A DNA stretch of 64,000 nt from Cristatella mucedo (taxonomy: Eukaryota; Bryozoa; Phylactolaemata; Cristatellidae): positions 106,212 through 170,211 of the forward strand of contig WPIO01000233.1 of the NCBI GenBank assembly GCA_009760855.2, read 5' to 3'. How positions within the stretch are numbered: the first letter of the stretch is position 1; each line of letters opens with the position of its first letter. The notes below the pieces were generated by a model that saw only the letters and a program-made list of their open reading frames with translations, searched no databases and was not told where the DNA came from. This document shows positions 1 to 11,551 of this stretch, in pieces. The translations under genes were made by a program, and so were the position numbers.

Positions 1-515
1 AATTTCTAAAGTCCGAGTATAATAAATCCACCTTATGCATGCGGTCGCTAGCGATGGTCCCGACCCCGAAGGCAGCCGCCTACAGCACAACTAGATATGA
101 GTAGCTGAGTAGTAGGTAAACACAGCTGGGCTGTTTGTCACCATAGGTTTGTTGATGCTCTCGAAGCCTATTCTTTCTCATAAAATCCTTCAGCTGCAAG
201 CTCTCTCAGTCGTCTGCATTTTATTTTCTCCCACCTGAACTCCTGACCTCATGCATGCTGCCATTGACCAAGACGGTATTGACCATGCCTAGTCGGTTAT
301 CAGGCTTATTTATTTTAGCTGAGATGGCTTGGATAGCTCATGTGCAGCATGCAATTCTTGCCCTCTTTTTTTGCGAAGCATATTAGTCGGTACATCACAT
401 ACTGACCGCAAGAACGTCTGCACAAGCCTTCATTCTAACCTGAGCACGTCTGCACCAGGTGCCCTAGTTAAACCCACAAAGGTATCATAGCTAACCTTAG
501 AGCTGTCCTTATGCA
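1..515 (+). mobile_element. Partial LTR, relative of the solo LTR at 17608
   Basis: Aligns by eye with 17815-18410 through shared strings such as AAGTCCGAGTATAA, CTCTCAGTCGTCT, CATTCTAACCT and the ending GAGCTG...TGCA at 515. The left part is cut by the window edge. More diverged than expected for LTRs of one element, so it is probably an independent old copy. No primer-binding site was recognised after 515. Confidence 0.6.
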
Positions 516-581
516 TCTCCATATGAAGAGAGGAGATTAGGAATGGGAAAATGAGAAGACGAGAGGGGTATATGATCCAAT

Positions 582-602
582 CCTCTCTCTCTCTCTCTCT
601 CT
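582..602. repeat. (CT)n microsatellite
   Basis: About ten CT copies, which create the arginine/glutamate-rich chance frames on the minus strand. Confidence 0.9.
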
Positions 603-816
603 TTCTTCCCGTCTTTGTCAAACTTCACCATAGTGGGAGTCAGTAGTACACCAGCATCCGTATATGAGGAAATATGTAAGTTCTTTTTACTGTCGAGCAC
701 TCCAAGTGCTTATTTATCAACTGGTAGCTCACCAACTATGCGACTATTCCAATTTTCTAGCATTGGTTGGTTCGTATAACCACTTCGGAATAGAGAAGGG
801 TAGTCTCTGCACTTGT

Positions 817-1002
817 TTTGCTCCATCTTTCGGCAGCTTTTAACAATGTTGACTACCAAGCTCTTCTCGAGTGCCTCTCATCTCGTCATGGGCATCACTG
901 GCTCTGCACTGCAATGGATTAAGTATTATCTCAGTGGAAGACTCCAATGGATTGATATGAATGGAAAATAATCACACGAGGAAGTACTGAAGTATGGGGT
1001 AC
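817..1002 (+). pseudogene. LINE reverse-transcriptase fragment
   Basis: In two frames (one shift near 890) it reads LLHLSAAFNNVDYQALLECL and then ITGSALQWIKYYLSGRLQWI, the RT region with the first catalytic aspartate (family form AFDTVDH) and the YLSGR motif of CR1/L2-type LINEs. It lies head to head with the minus-strand fragment at 1050-2575, which has its own copy of the same region (2030-2090), so these are two elements. Confidence 0.72.
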
Positions 1003-1049
1003 GTTAGTCCTATTTGCTTAGCCTACTTCTTTTTCCGCTTGTTAGTTGA

Positions 1050-2575
1050 CTGGTTCGTGGCAGCATGCACAGTGTCAGCAGGCATAAGCACATTATGGAC
1101 GAATCACTGGAACCCACTAAATGCTGTCCTAAATAGGTGAGTTTTTAAGTTCTCTTTTAATGTGGGGAAACATCATACCGCCAGGTTTTCAGAATCCAAA
1201 GTCGGGGGATAATCTGACACAAGTCGGGAGGGAGTTCCAGCCTCTAGCCGGGAGGAGCATACGAACTAAATGCACAATCTCCAAAGGATTTGAGGTTTGT
1301 AGGACGTATTGGTAGACTTTTGGATTCCGAAAAGCTGGTGGTACGATGCTTGGCCTTGTGGGGGAGTAGATCTGAGAGATAGGCTGGAGACCAAGAATGA
1401 AGTGAACTAAAAGTGAGCATCAAAACCTTGAAGTCAATCCGTTTCTTGACTGGGAGCCAGTGCAGGTCGGCGAGATGTGGTGTGATGTTGTAACTGCGAT
1501 GCTTACGACAGACAAGCCTTGCTACAGAGTTTTGCACCAGCTGCAATCGTTTGATCGCACATGCCGTTAGGCCAGTAAGCAGTGAGGTGCAGAAGTCAAG
1601 ACGGGATGTTACAAATGCATGGACCAACTTAGACGTGGTTTCCTTAGATAAACAAGCCCGAATTTTAGCAATGTAATGTAGCTGAAAGTAGGCAGACTTG
1701 ACTGTGGAGCTGATGTGGTCGTCTAACGAGAGGTCACTTTGCAAAGCATGACACCTAGATTTCGAGCTGAATCGACAGGAGATACGTTGGCAGGGCCAAT
1801 TTTGAGCGTCAGCCTTTCCAATTTGTGAATCACACTGGGTTTGCCCATAACTAGTAAGTGAAAGCTTAGATTGTGCTTCTTTATCACATAGATAAGAGGG
1901 AGAGTATAAACCGTGAAAAGAACAGGGCTTAGCACGAAGCCCAGAGGTCCCCCATATCTTAGAGGTATCACTGATGATCTTTATTCATTCATGCCAATAC
2001 TCTGGAGTCTCCCACTGAGATAGGACCTGAACCGCTGCAATGCAGTGCCAATAATCCCAAGACGAGATGAGAGGCACTCAAGAAGAATCAGGTGTTTCAT
2101 AGTATCAAAAACTGTCGCAGGATCGAGCAAAGCAAGCAGACATACTCTACCAATGTCTGCATTCCTGAGTCAGTCAATGCACAAAATCCAATGCTGAAGG
2201 CATTAGATAAGTGATCAAAGTTAATGATGAAATCATATCTATTTCTTGCATACAGAATCAAAATGAGATCGGAGAAATCTGAGACAAAGGAGAATTTGTT
2301 ACTTGGTGGGCGATATACTACTGCCACCATCGGTAGCTTGTTTTATGGTGAAATCAAAACAATGGATTCGTAAGACTGCTTCGAGGGTACTGCAAACAGC
2401 TTGAAGTTGAATTTTGAGGGAGCGATAATAGCAAACCCACATCCAGTTTTGATTGACCTAGGGGTGTGAAGCATTAATTCACGAATCTTAGCAGCAGCAT
2501 TAACATTAGAAAGCCTGTCGCTGCCGCATTCCGCTTCTGTCGGCATACATTCGTGAGTTTGTTTTCGCATTGAAA
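1050..2575 (-). pseudogene. CR1/L2-like LINE, endonuclease plus reverse transcriptase, decayed
   Basis: Read on the minus strand: APE-type endonuclease pieces (AAKIRELMLHTPRSIKTG at about 2500-2430; VAVVYRPPSNKFSFVSDF at about 2325-2270), RT palm (LLECLSSRLGI near 2070), PLRYGGPLGFVLSPVLFT (1970-1910) where a functional copy has VPQGSVLGP, and a 166-codon open C-terminal part (1744-1244) with HLADLHWLPVKKRIDFKVL. The YADD box is destroyed near 1850. The 3' UTR (1050-1240) matches the LINEs at 46-59 kb. Domain order and motifs fit CR1/L2/Rex-type elements. Confidence 0.85.
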
Positions 2576-2982
2576 AGTCAATTTCCGTGATTATAAAGCT
2601 CAGGTATTCAGAAGTAATCGTTGGGCATCAGCTGGGATTATAGGGGCTATGAGGTGGGGTTTTTAGCATAGTTCTGTTTAGACATGGAAACCACTACATC
2701 CAGTTGTAAAATTTCTTTTCCAAAGTGAAATATTTTCTAAATAATCTTACCAGTCGTCTTGTGTTAGTTTGTGTATTTGTTAAAGAAATATAATTTTCAA
2801 TAGTTTTGAATACATTCGTGATAATCGCACCTGATTGATTTATATTTTAGCTTGACAGGGAAACTTCCTGACCTCAGCTCTGAGCACTTCAATACTGAAT
2901 AGTGCTACCGTCTCAGAAACGATTTATAATTAGTGACAATTAGTGTAACGTAACGATTAGTGTAATGCCTCATATATTTATG

Positions 2983-4180
2983 GCAATTATATCGGCCATT
3001 ACTCGCACCTTACTTCCGTTCTTTTGCTAGCAGCAGAATAAAAGAAGTAAAGACAGAAAGTAAATTCAAGTAATACAGAAGTAAATACTTCAGAAATATA
3101 GTTAACCAGTGCATGGTAAGTTTTTCCTCACACATCGAGACGATATACCTTAAAATACCACCCTGTCCTAGAGGTCAATTGCCCCGATCTAACGTTTCCA
3201 GTCCAGGATGCAGGCTATGTCGACCTGGCATTGTGGTGATACGGTTAGTGACCCAGTTTACTGCGTTTATCGTTTATCGAATTCACTTTCAATTTAGCCC
3301 TACGAAAAGACGTGAATAGTATACCTTTTATTAAAAATCACGATAAGGCAGGTGGACCCGTGAACAGATGGCCAAAGCTTTGGTTTCGGTTTACCGTTAC
3401 ATCCTGGTCCGACTTGCAGAGGCTGCCGATGCTGCAGCTGCTGACTGATAGAGACTAGCCCACGCGACCGAGCTATAATCAAGACCGAGATAGAGCCGGA
3501 AGGGTGGGCAGCTGCTGCTTATGCAATGCCCTCGAGCGCTTTAATAATCTTAACCGATTTGCACCTCACTTTTTAGCAGGAATTTGTGCTGCAGGAAGAT
3601 CTTTGGTCAGTAAGCAGGTCTGGCTATCGTTTTCTGTTGAAAGCATGAACAAGTACGGGACTGTTGATTCGTCAACTGTTCTTGCAGCTGGCACAAGGGC
3701 TGTTGATAAGGTGGTCTCACGGAATCACATTCCTCAGCTTAAAGACCGTTTGCGACTTAAGTGTGTGCCCTACAAAACCTAAACTGTGTAACTCACTTCC
3801 AAAACTCACTACCTCAACTGCTATCATGACTCAGCTATGCTTCCTACTTCTTCTTTGTTTTTTGAGATAAAGTGTGATGACTACCGAATGCATACTGAAT
3901 GCTGTGTTGGCTTGGAATGCACTGTGCAAAAGCCATCTTCGTTACATACACTTTCGCTTTGTGGCTTCATGGACTTACTGGCTGAGCTACATTACGTTAC
4001 GGAGTCACTCCGTTTTCGTGACGATGCAGATGTTCAGTATAATTGGATGAAACGTATAGGCAGCCGGTTAAGAAATCTTAGTTGAGATTTTGTTTGCCTA
4101 TGTCGTGTCACGAAATGCTTTAACCATGTATTCAGTCAGGCCCACATTCGTCAGTTGCATGTCAGGTTAATGAACTGGAT
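2983..4180 (+). repeat. Direct repeat, copy A
   Basis: About 1.2 kb matching 5748-7042 in the same orientation: shared strings include GAGGTCAATTGCCCCGATCTA, CTATCGTTTTCTGTTGAAA, GGTCTCACGGAATCACATTC and CATTCGTCAGTT. Contains frames of about 90 codons (3504-3782) that are broken in the other copy. No protein family is recognised. Confidence 0.8.
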
Positions 4181-4212
4181 TAACAGCTATCAGGTATTAT
4201 TTAGCTAGATTT

Positions 4213-4313
4213 CTTCAGGGACGATATCGTTATTTCATTTGCTTCCAAAGCCTGGAACTCACTCCCAACTTACGTCATAGCGTCTCATAAATTGGCATTT
4301 AAAGTACTGGTAA
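4213..4313 (+). pseudogene. Possible LINE RT C-terminal scrap
   Basis: Reads FASKAWNSLPTYV, matching the SSYAPKAWNSLPTCV motif that ends the RT of the LINEs elsewhere here. Only about 30 codons and flanked by unrelated sequence. Confidence 0.45.
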
Positions 4314-4339
4314 GAAAGGACTCGATTATCATAGCATCT

Positions 4340-5740
4340 ATTGGGGCCTTGAAATTTGTCTTTGGTGCTTACGCCCAGCCGGGGTCGGCCGGTTTCCACC
4401 CAAGGTTACCTAGAGAGCCAGGCAGAGCAGCCATGCACCTTGATGGGAAGTAATGACTCACCAGTGTGTCCTATCAGAGGTCGCGATTAGCCTCCAGTTT
4501 TTACGTGCTGGGGTAGGCAGGCCAGGCGATGCAACTCCTTGCGATTTCACCCAGCCAGACGGAACGGCCTTGTGCGACTCCAAGTGCAGTGTGGACCTTT
4601 GCCTAACTTCTTCGTAATAGCTTCGGGTATTCTGGTATTCAGCATAAAACTACCACATTCGTCTTTGATCTCGAGATCACTCACATAAAACACGGCTGTA
4701 ATAATGATGCACCAGGTAAGGGAGCTTCTCTAGCCAAAATCGAATGACAACATGACCGTTCAGTAAATGCATACAAATTGGTATTAGTCAGCCAGTCCTC
4801 GCGAGCTGCTAAACAGTACGTGCCGTCATCCTAGACAGGTTGGCAACTGTCTTCATATCTAGCAAGAGGCTAGGTAGTGGCTGCTCGGAGGAGGTGGGTG
4901 ATACCTTGGTCTTTGCGAATCTGCCGGCTATATATGGCAACAGCTTTTCCACATTACCTGGCCATGCATCCTTCCTCTGTGCCACCAGGCTACGATCTGA
5001 TGCAACTCTCTTATGCTAATATTGTCTCAACAACCTCTCGAAGTTCCCGGGAATTTGCCCTAACGACAGCCGCTGTATCGTTATTCACAGTGGAAGTCTT
5101 CTGGCCTGCAACCAGTGTCGCCTAGCCAGCCACCCGTGTGGCAGGCGCATGGGCCTTACTCTTTTTGCGAGTGCTTCGCAAGTCAATGGCGCCGAGGCAC
5201 AATTCGGCACCCTGGCCTGTGCAGCTTCTCTGGATTGAGCTGCTCCATAGTCCAGCTCCACGTTTCAAACCCGTCGCAGCTCTGCACCTCAACTTCTTGC
5301 CCCAGGTCGCTCGTCGTCTCTGCCCGTAGCACAGTAGCAACGAGTGCCTGCCACTTGTATACCTTCTCCTTCTGCCGCTCGGTAGGCCAACTGCACACCG
5401 GGTCGACGGTGTCTCACCCACCTCTTAAGCTGGAGCGTTGCTCACATCTACCGGAGCTAACACCTGAATGACCTACCTGTCCTGTTCCGTCTGTCTGGAG
5501 GAAGCCACAGCCTCTCTTCCTATGCTTCCACCCAGGTGTCAAATGTCTCCGTCTCTCTGGCTCCGAGCTCGGCCTCCTCTGGTTCACCCGTCGCCCCGAC
5601 ATAAAGTGAGTTACACATGCTAACGTTCATTCATTTGCAGTGGCTCGAAAATGAAAAGCTCATCTGGTCTAGATCAACGGGAGCGAGTTTACTATGCTTA
5701 CGATGACTGCCCAACAGAAAGAGGTGTAATACCTCCGATA
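4340..5740. other. GC-rich unidentified stretch
   Basis: Lies between the two direct repeats and is clearly richer in G and C than its surroundings, especially 4370-4620 and 5100-5600. Frames of 60-118 codons overlap on both strands. The minus-strand frame 5183-5421 (containing CSWPTERQKEKVYKWQAL) is the least repetitive but matches no family I recognise. It may be the remains of a retroelement or a foreign insertion. Confidence 0.35.
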
Positions 5741-5747
5741 TCTGTGG

Positions 5748-7042
5748 CAGTTATGTCTGCCGTTACTTTCACTTTACTTCCATTTTTTGCTAGCAGCTGA
5801 ATATATGAAGTAAATACACTTCAGAAATATAGTGAACCAGTGCGTGAGACTTTTTCGCTCACACATTGAATCGATGTACATTTAAATGCCACCCTATCCC
5901 AGAGGTCAATTGCCCCGATCTAGTGTTTCTGGTCCAGGATACAGGCTATGCCGGCTTAGCTTTGTGCTGATACGGTTAGTCACCCCGTTTACTGCTTTTG
6001 TCGTTTACCGACTCCAGTTCTAACGTAGCTCAACGAGGAGATGTGAAGAGTGTACCAACGAATTAAAGATCACGTTAACGTAGGCGGACACGTAAACAGA
6101 AAGCCAATGCGTTGGTTTCGGTTTCTCTTTACTTCTTGTTCTGAACTAAGAGGCTGCTGACGCTCCAGCAGCCCGACGGACCGAGGCTTGCCCGAGGCCG
6201 CCCTCTAATAAAATCCGAGAAAGAGCCGGAACCGTCGGCAGCCGCTGTTTGTGCGATGCCCTCACTGTGAGCACGTCGAGTACCTAAATTACCAATTAGA
6301 CCACTGCTGCAGAGACCAGTATCCTTGCCTTAACTACAGATTATGATATATCTGGAATTGCCTGCTTTAACTACAAGAACCCTATGTATTTTCATGCGGC
6401 GCTTTTGTAATCTGACCCGATTTATAACTCATCTTTTAGCAGGAAGTTGTAATGCAGGGAGATCGGTGGTCGGTAAGCATGTCTTGCTATCGTTTTCTGT
6501 TGAAACCGTGACTGAGTACGGGTTGTCGAATCTACAACGCTCCTTGCCGCTGGCGCAAAAGCTTTGATAAGCTGGTCTCACGGAATCACATTCCTCTGCT
6601 TAAAGACCGTTGGCGACAGAAGCTTGTGTCCTGCAGACCCTAGACTGTGCACCACACTTCGAAAACTCACTAGCTCAACTGTTCTCATGACTCAGCTTTG
6701 CTTCCGACTTCTTCTTTGTTTTGTGAGATAAAGTTTGATGACTACCGAACGTGTACCGAATGCTGCTTAGGCTTGGAATACATTATGCATAACCAAACAT
6801 CGTTACATCCACTTTCACTTTTTGATTGTGTGGACTTACTAGCTGAGCTACATTACACTAAATCACAGAGTCATTCCAGTGTCGAGACAATGCACTCGTT
6901 CTATATACTTAGATCAAACGTTAGGCCAACCCATTAAGAAAACTTAGTTGAGATTTTGTATGCCAATGTCGTGTCATGAAAAGCTTTAACCATGTAATCA
7001 GGGCCGCATTCGTCAGTTTCATTCCTGGTTAATGAACTAGAT
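5748..7042 (+). repeat. Direct repeat, copy B
   Basis: Second copy of 2983-4180, with indels; about 100 bp longer, including an extra stretch near 6260-6400. It ends 370 bp before the first LRR exon, so it may hold upstream regulatory sequence of the gene. No promoter motif can be called with confidence. Confidence 0.78.
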
Positions 7043-7411
7043 ATGCAGCGGCAGGCACAGAGGCGTAGAAAGGCCGTGTGGAAGAAAAATAATCAGTTGG
7101 TTGAACTTTATAGGGCAGTGACAGCCATTATTACTTGAAAGCCATTTCTGCCTGCACACGTTTAGTGAGAGCAGAGCAATGACAAGGCATGCTCGGATGC
7201 GAATCCGTGCTGTATGGCTGTGTGCATAGGCGCCTCTGCTTGTCATTGTAGCCTTTCAATGAGACTTTGGAAAGATGTTTTGCCGTCTATCTATCTTGAC
7301 ATTTACGTGTTGTTAATCTGAATGTCAGTACAAATTGATACAAGCCTGGTAATTTAGCTAATGAATAGCTGTCTTGTAGCTTGTTCTGACATTGCAGCTA
7401 AATTTTTTTAG
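7043..7411 (+). other. Region just upstream of first coding exon
   Basis: No gene or repeat recognised. It ends in GACATTGCAGCTAAATTTTTTTAG, a plausible 3' splice site, so a 5' non-coding exon probably lies further left. It is not identifiable by eye. Confidence 0.35.
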
Positions 7412-7413
7412 AT

Positions 7414-7644
7414 ATGGCTACTCATGTCACGCAGCATGAGACGGTTGACCTATCTCTTGAGAACATTGAAAGGATTCCAGATGACCTGTTGGCGAAGGCC
7501 AGTTCAGTTTTATCGCTCAATTTAAGTGGCAAAAGCAGCATGGTTTGGACTGAGGATTTAGAGAAGTTTGAAAATGTCAGGCGACTGTTTCTTCGAAACT
7601 GCAGGTTTTCAGAGCTGCCGAAGGCTATAATCTGTCTTACAAAA
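7414..7644 (+). CDS. First coding exon of LRR protein (77 codons)
   Basis: The ATG at 7414 has G at -3 and G at +4. It lies two bases after a T-rich AG (7410-7411), which suggests a non-coding exon upstream. The frame runs 231 bp to a strong donor GTAAGT at 7645. The 77 residues contain about three LRRs: one around VDLSLENIERIP (residues 11-22), one around VLSLNLSGK (32-40), and one around VRRLFLRNCRFSELP (55-69). It ends in CLTK, which joins in register to the LEEL start of the next exon type. No signal peptide is seen. The exon ends in phase 0, matching all downstream exons. The frame stays open for 14 codons beyond the donor, but the donor and LRR register favour the splice. The protein family beyond LRR is not recognisable. 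Confidence 0.75.
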
Positions 7645-9900
7645 GTAAGTTTAACGAAGTTGTGTTCAGCCATACAGCGTTCGCTATAAGCACCCTATCA
7701 TGATTTTCTGTCTGCCCAGACGATATCCTGTTAGAACGTCTATGCAAAATCACGAGCAGGTGAACGTGCTAATGAACACGTATTTGCGGGGCAGCTTCAC
7801 TGTGGCTAGTAAGAGTATATATTGAGCTAAATGAGCTACTCTGACCAGCAACGACATCACTAATGACAATTAATAATTTAACGTAAGCCTCCTGGCGTCC
7901 TGATGTTATAGGACATTTTACAGGTTTCCCAATGCTTTTAAACCAACAAGGTTTTTACTTTGCTACTGAGTGGAATTTTTATTCATGCGCGCTCGATAAG
8001 ATTTGTTGATTGTAGCATTTGAGTCATCCATGCTTCCCAGCACGACAAAGGTGTGTACCAGACAGATCATCACTTTCTCTCTTTTTAAACTGCCTGGCAT
8101 AGACAATTAGTCTACTTATTTCAAAAGGTGAAGCTCAATATATCCAGTAAATGTGGTCTAAATAGAAATCTGCCCTGCTGCCAATGGTATTGTCTTCACG
8201 TTATTCAATCAAGCCAGATTATGGCAGTGCACATTCGCTTGTCATTATTTGCTGTATCTAGTGATTCGTATTGCATCGTGCAGTGTGTACAGCTATTCGT
8301 ATGACATGATACACGATACACGTTCACATGATGTGACTCACATTGCCTACAATCGAGGGGTTCAGCAGGAAAAAGTCGAGGTGATAAGTGCACGGTTATG
8401 TAGCCTGCTTACTCCTTTCACCGGCTGTTTGTTGAAAAACTGCTTTTTACTGGCCTTTTTTAAGCCCATAGCAGCCATGTGACTGTGATGGACAGGCAGA
8501 AGCACAGTTTCGTATCCCAATGGATATTTCTTGCAGGAAGTGAAGATAGGGATACATATGTATGATTATGTAGAAACCAGTACCCGACTTGCCTACATGG
8601 CCGGTCTGATGGTGATGAGGCTGTACAGGTCCCAATCTGAAAAATGCTAGATCAATAGCTGTCTTAAACGTAGTGATGGTTTTGCACTCCTAAATGTACA
8701 GGGTTGTATTAAATTTACAGCAAGCCTTTTTTGAACGCTAAACACTTGCAAACAGGTGAATTGAGCTATGGGAAAAATTGGTCAAAGGATAATGCATTAC
8801 AGCAAATGACACCGACCATAGAGTATAGCTAAAATTCAGGCAACTGTAATTAGTTGCTGAAGCTGTGATGCTGGAAACTGTCTCTTCTCCAATTGCCAAT
8901 GTATGAGAGGTTTTCAACTCAATATCAGGTGCAATTAGCTGTGTCAAAAACTTAATTTCCAGCTGCATCGTAGTCCAGACGCTCGGGCTTCGTTTACTGG
9001 GTACATGAAGCTGTACTGAGGCAATCGCTGCCTCAGTCAGCTACATTCAAGCACATGCTGTAACAGGCCAGGCAGGCGTAGTGGTTGAGAAAATGTGTAT
9101 ATATTTACAAACTCACTCTGCACACATTAGTGGCTCATTTTTTATAGGGAGGCGTGCATCCGGGAAGGTGTTACACCTCGAGATCATGTATCATCACTTT
9201 TTTTGGATTGTGCCGCATGGCTGTGTAAATCTTTGTGCCTGTAGCTTATCATTCTGCCATATGGTTTCTCTGAAGGTAAGACGTGTTCGTTCGACTGACA
9301 GTTGTGAATTTAGAAATTATCGCATTCTTAGCTTTTTGTTGTGCAAATGAGGACAATCCAAGCAGTTTAAACTTTGAAACTAGAAATTTTTAGCTTAGGA
9401 TGTTACACTCTACAAGAGCCAACCTCAATTAGCCCAGGTGTATGTGTATGTACGTGTTTGTGTGTGAGTGAGTGAGTGTGTGTGTGTGTGCTTATGTGTG
9501 TGTGAGTGTGTGTGTGTGTGTGTGTGCCTTCTAGCTATAGAGAATGGTGTTGCTTGTGGGTTCCAGTGGGCAGTGTAAGTGTAATGGGCCTATTATAGTG
9601 GTAGCATCGTTAATTGGTTGATATGGGCGGTAATGCATGTGGGTAGGTAGTTGGTGTTTGTGCCTACGGATGTGTACTTTCATTTGAGAGATTTCGCCTT
9701 CATTCTTGTGTATGCATGTGGGTATTTCTGTGTGCACGTGTGCCGGTTTCGGGATTGTAGGGTACTGCCGAATTGCACGTAAGTATTGACTATCGGAATT
9801 ATTTCCGAGAAATACTGCTACTTATTGATGCAAAGGCATGCCTAAGATGACGTTTACGTACCTAAACTGTTAATAATAACAAACTCCAGAGTATTAATTG
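7645..9900 (+). other. Intron 1, left part
   Basis: No exon, RNA gene or clear transposon was recognised between the first exon and the start of the repeated array, apart from a TG-rich microsatellite at 9437-9529. Several frames of 60-90 codons occur on both strands but have no family resemblance and no repetition elsewhere. The array-type sequence begins near 9900. Confidence 0.4.
9437..9529. repeat. TG-rich microsatellite
   Basis: Interrupted (TG)n tract with GTGAGTGAG interruptions, seen directly. It produces no credible coding frame. Confidence 0.9.
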
Positions 9901-10260
9901 AGTGATATTGTCAAGTCGGGTTCCGATAATAATCTGTTCTAACATAAGTAATCGTACACCATGTTACGCAACTGTATCAGGTAGGGTTATTGCAATTAAA
10001 GCTGTTAAAATTGGATGCACCAAAACTGGTGAAGGCTTTGGGTATCGTCCCCATGTATATTTTCCACCTGAGTGCTTCTCGCTTGAAAGAGGACTCAGGG
10101 CATTAACCTCAATCGAACTTGTGGGGGCACTTGGGCTCAACGATTGGTGTACAAATGTGTCCGGCTGGTCAACGATGTTTCCGTCAAAAATGATAGAGCA
10201 CTTCACGACAATTGTGAACTGGAAAAGTCTTAATTTTTAATTCTTATTCCTATTTTTCGA

Positions 10261-10268
10261 TGACGTCA
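10261..10268. promoter_or_regulatory. Palindrome TGACGTCA, CRE-like
   Basis: A perfect cAMP-response-element-type octamer lies 176 bp before the intact exon at 10437. The same octamer sits 175-176 bp before five other intact 141-bp exons. Units with broken exons carry mutated forms, for example at 18884 (unit of the intact exon 19055, the one exception), 21983, 28068 and 40385. It may be an internal promoter or splicing element, or simply a part of a well-preserved duplicated block. Confidence 0.35.
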
Positions 10269-10436
10269 AACTTTTAGTGCATACCAGCCGCATTAAAATA
10301 CGATTGGTTCTATCTGAAGTTTGTGGAAGCCGTCCTTTAGGCATGCATGTGTATAGGCTAGATGTTACTTGTGGGTTTTCACCGGTGAATTTCTTATTCT
10401 TTAATGCACCTGCTATCAGCAACCGATATCGTTTAG

Positions 10437-10577
10437 CTCGAGGAGCTCAATATTGATGGGAATAAAACTCTTGGCAAGCTACCTTCATTCATATGTCAAC
10501 TAAAAGCACTGAAGAAGCTTAACATTAGGAGGTGTGGCTTGTCAAGTCTACCTGATAGTTTAGAACAGCTGACATCG
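10437..10577 (+). CDS. LRR exon, 141-bp class, intact (unit 1)
   Basis: Acceptor TCGTTTAG ends at 10436 and donor GTAAGG starts at 10578; the exon is 47 codons, open, phase 0 at both ends. It encodes two consecutive LRRs. The first (24 residues) starts LEELNIDGNKTLGKLPSF. The second (23 residues) starts LKKLNIRRCGLSSLPD. The exposed beta-strand residues are N5, D7, N29, R31 and R32. It is the first of seven intact exons of this class and belongs to an older duplication shared with the exon at 25060. Confidence 0.82.
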
Positions 10578-11200
10578 GTAAGGTTGTATAAAACACTGAA
10601 CCGTGTTAGTTTATTTCTTGCTGGAGTTGGCCTGCAGGTATAGTTTGCCAGCAGTGTTAGTACGGTTTCTGGGTTATCCAGTAAAACGATTTAAAGCATG
10701 CCTTGATAGCACGTGCTTGTATGTCCTCTGCAGACATTGCAATGACTGAATGACCTCTACTTATATTGCATACATTTGTTTTTGTAAGCTAAAGCACGGA
10801 CAAGTCAGAAATCGGTTGTCTCAAACAATCAGCTCGTTATTTGACGATACAAAATGTCAGTGAAAACATTCTTAGCAGATTACAGAATCTCTTTTGTATG
10901 GCTGCAAAGTAGGCCCATCCGCAATAACAACAGCATAAACACGTGAATACAGTGTCGTATACGGAAATAATTTGAATTCACAACCACCTCGATTGCCAGA
11001 AGGAGGTGCGTTATTCCCTCGGCCCTGAAGGAAGACGGATTAAGCCGTCGAGCAGTGATGGTACGCCGCTTAAAGTCCCTTTTAAGGAATACTCTTAAAA
11101 TTCCTGCACAAACACTAATCAAATGGTCAATGCTTCTTGGTCGCAGAGAGAATCAGAATTAAAGTGTATCTTACTGATATAATCATCTAAACTCCACAAA

Positions 11201-11342
11201 TATAGCTCATTTGTATAGCGCCCCAAGAGAACTAAATCTCAATTCAGGCGATTCACATATGCCTCAGGGCTCGAGCCCACGACCTCAGCCAGACCTTTGT
11301 CGGGGCGAGCACCTTAACCACTGGACCAACCCAGCTGAAGTC
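11201..11342 (-). mobile_element. tRNA-derived SINE
   Basis: Read on the minus strand it begins with an A-box-like TGGTCCAGTGGTTAAGG, followed by a B-box-like GTGGGCTCGAGCCC, as in a tRNA-Ser/Leu-type head. Its tail, GATTTAGTTCTCTTGGGGCGC, resembles the LINE 3' ends in this window. Comparison with unoccupied units (20320-20400, 48050-48110) shows it interrupts the intron. Other copies are at 15772, 33774 and 39286. Confidence 0.75.
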
Positions 11343-11441
11343 GGGTCCGATTTAACTAGAAGCTTAGGCTTTGATATGACAATTACGAGTGATCATTGAG
11401 TAACATTGACTTCTTAGTGTACCTAGTTCTTGCGTTTTCAG

Positions 11442-11551
11442 ACATGATGACTGTGAGGACATTTGCCAGTTGGCCAATATAATTGGGTATACTTAAATAC
11501 ACTGAGCTATCAGCAATTCCAGTAGGAGCAGTCAGAGGTGTGATAAGATTG
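11442..11551 (+). pseudogene. Class-3 LRR relic exon (110 bp)
   Basis: A pyrimidine-rich tract ending TTTTCAG precedes 110 bp with LRR-like content in two frames. One frame gives DDCEDIGQSPNLIE-type residues in the better preserved copies; the +1 frame gives ELSAIP followed by a VxAVR-like stretch. The two halves are out of frame by one base in every copy, and the donor has decayed to GTTTCC. Related copies start near 17492 (split by the LTR at 17608), 20453, 23366, 26573, 43004, 48167, 51269, 54226, 57329, 60339 and 63439. A real but already broken exon in the founder unit is the simplest reading; chance resemblance remains possible. Confidence 0.45.

Noticed and set aside
3504-3782. 92-codon frame with several cysteines, and its counterpart near 6343
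   Set aside because: The two copies of the repeat do not preserve the same frame, so coding is unlikely.
5115-5471. Overlapping long frames on both strands in the GC-rich stretch
   Set aside because: High GC lowers stop frequency; no motif, splice site or codon pattern favours either strand. Kept only as an unidentified region.
9902-10240. Plus-strand frame of 112 codons just before the first array exon
   Set aside because: It covers the downstream intron block that follows the class-3 relic in every unit and is stopped in the other copies. No splice sites frame it and no family is recognisable.
11211-11399. tRNA-like A and B boxes at the SINEs
   Set aside because: The heads do not fold into a complete tRNA and are followed by a LINE-like tail, so they are SINEs rather than tRNA genes.
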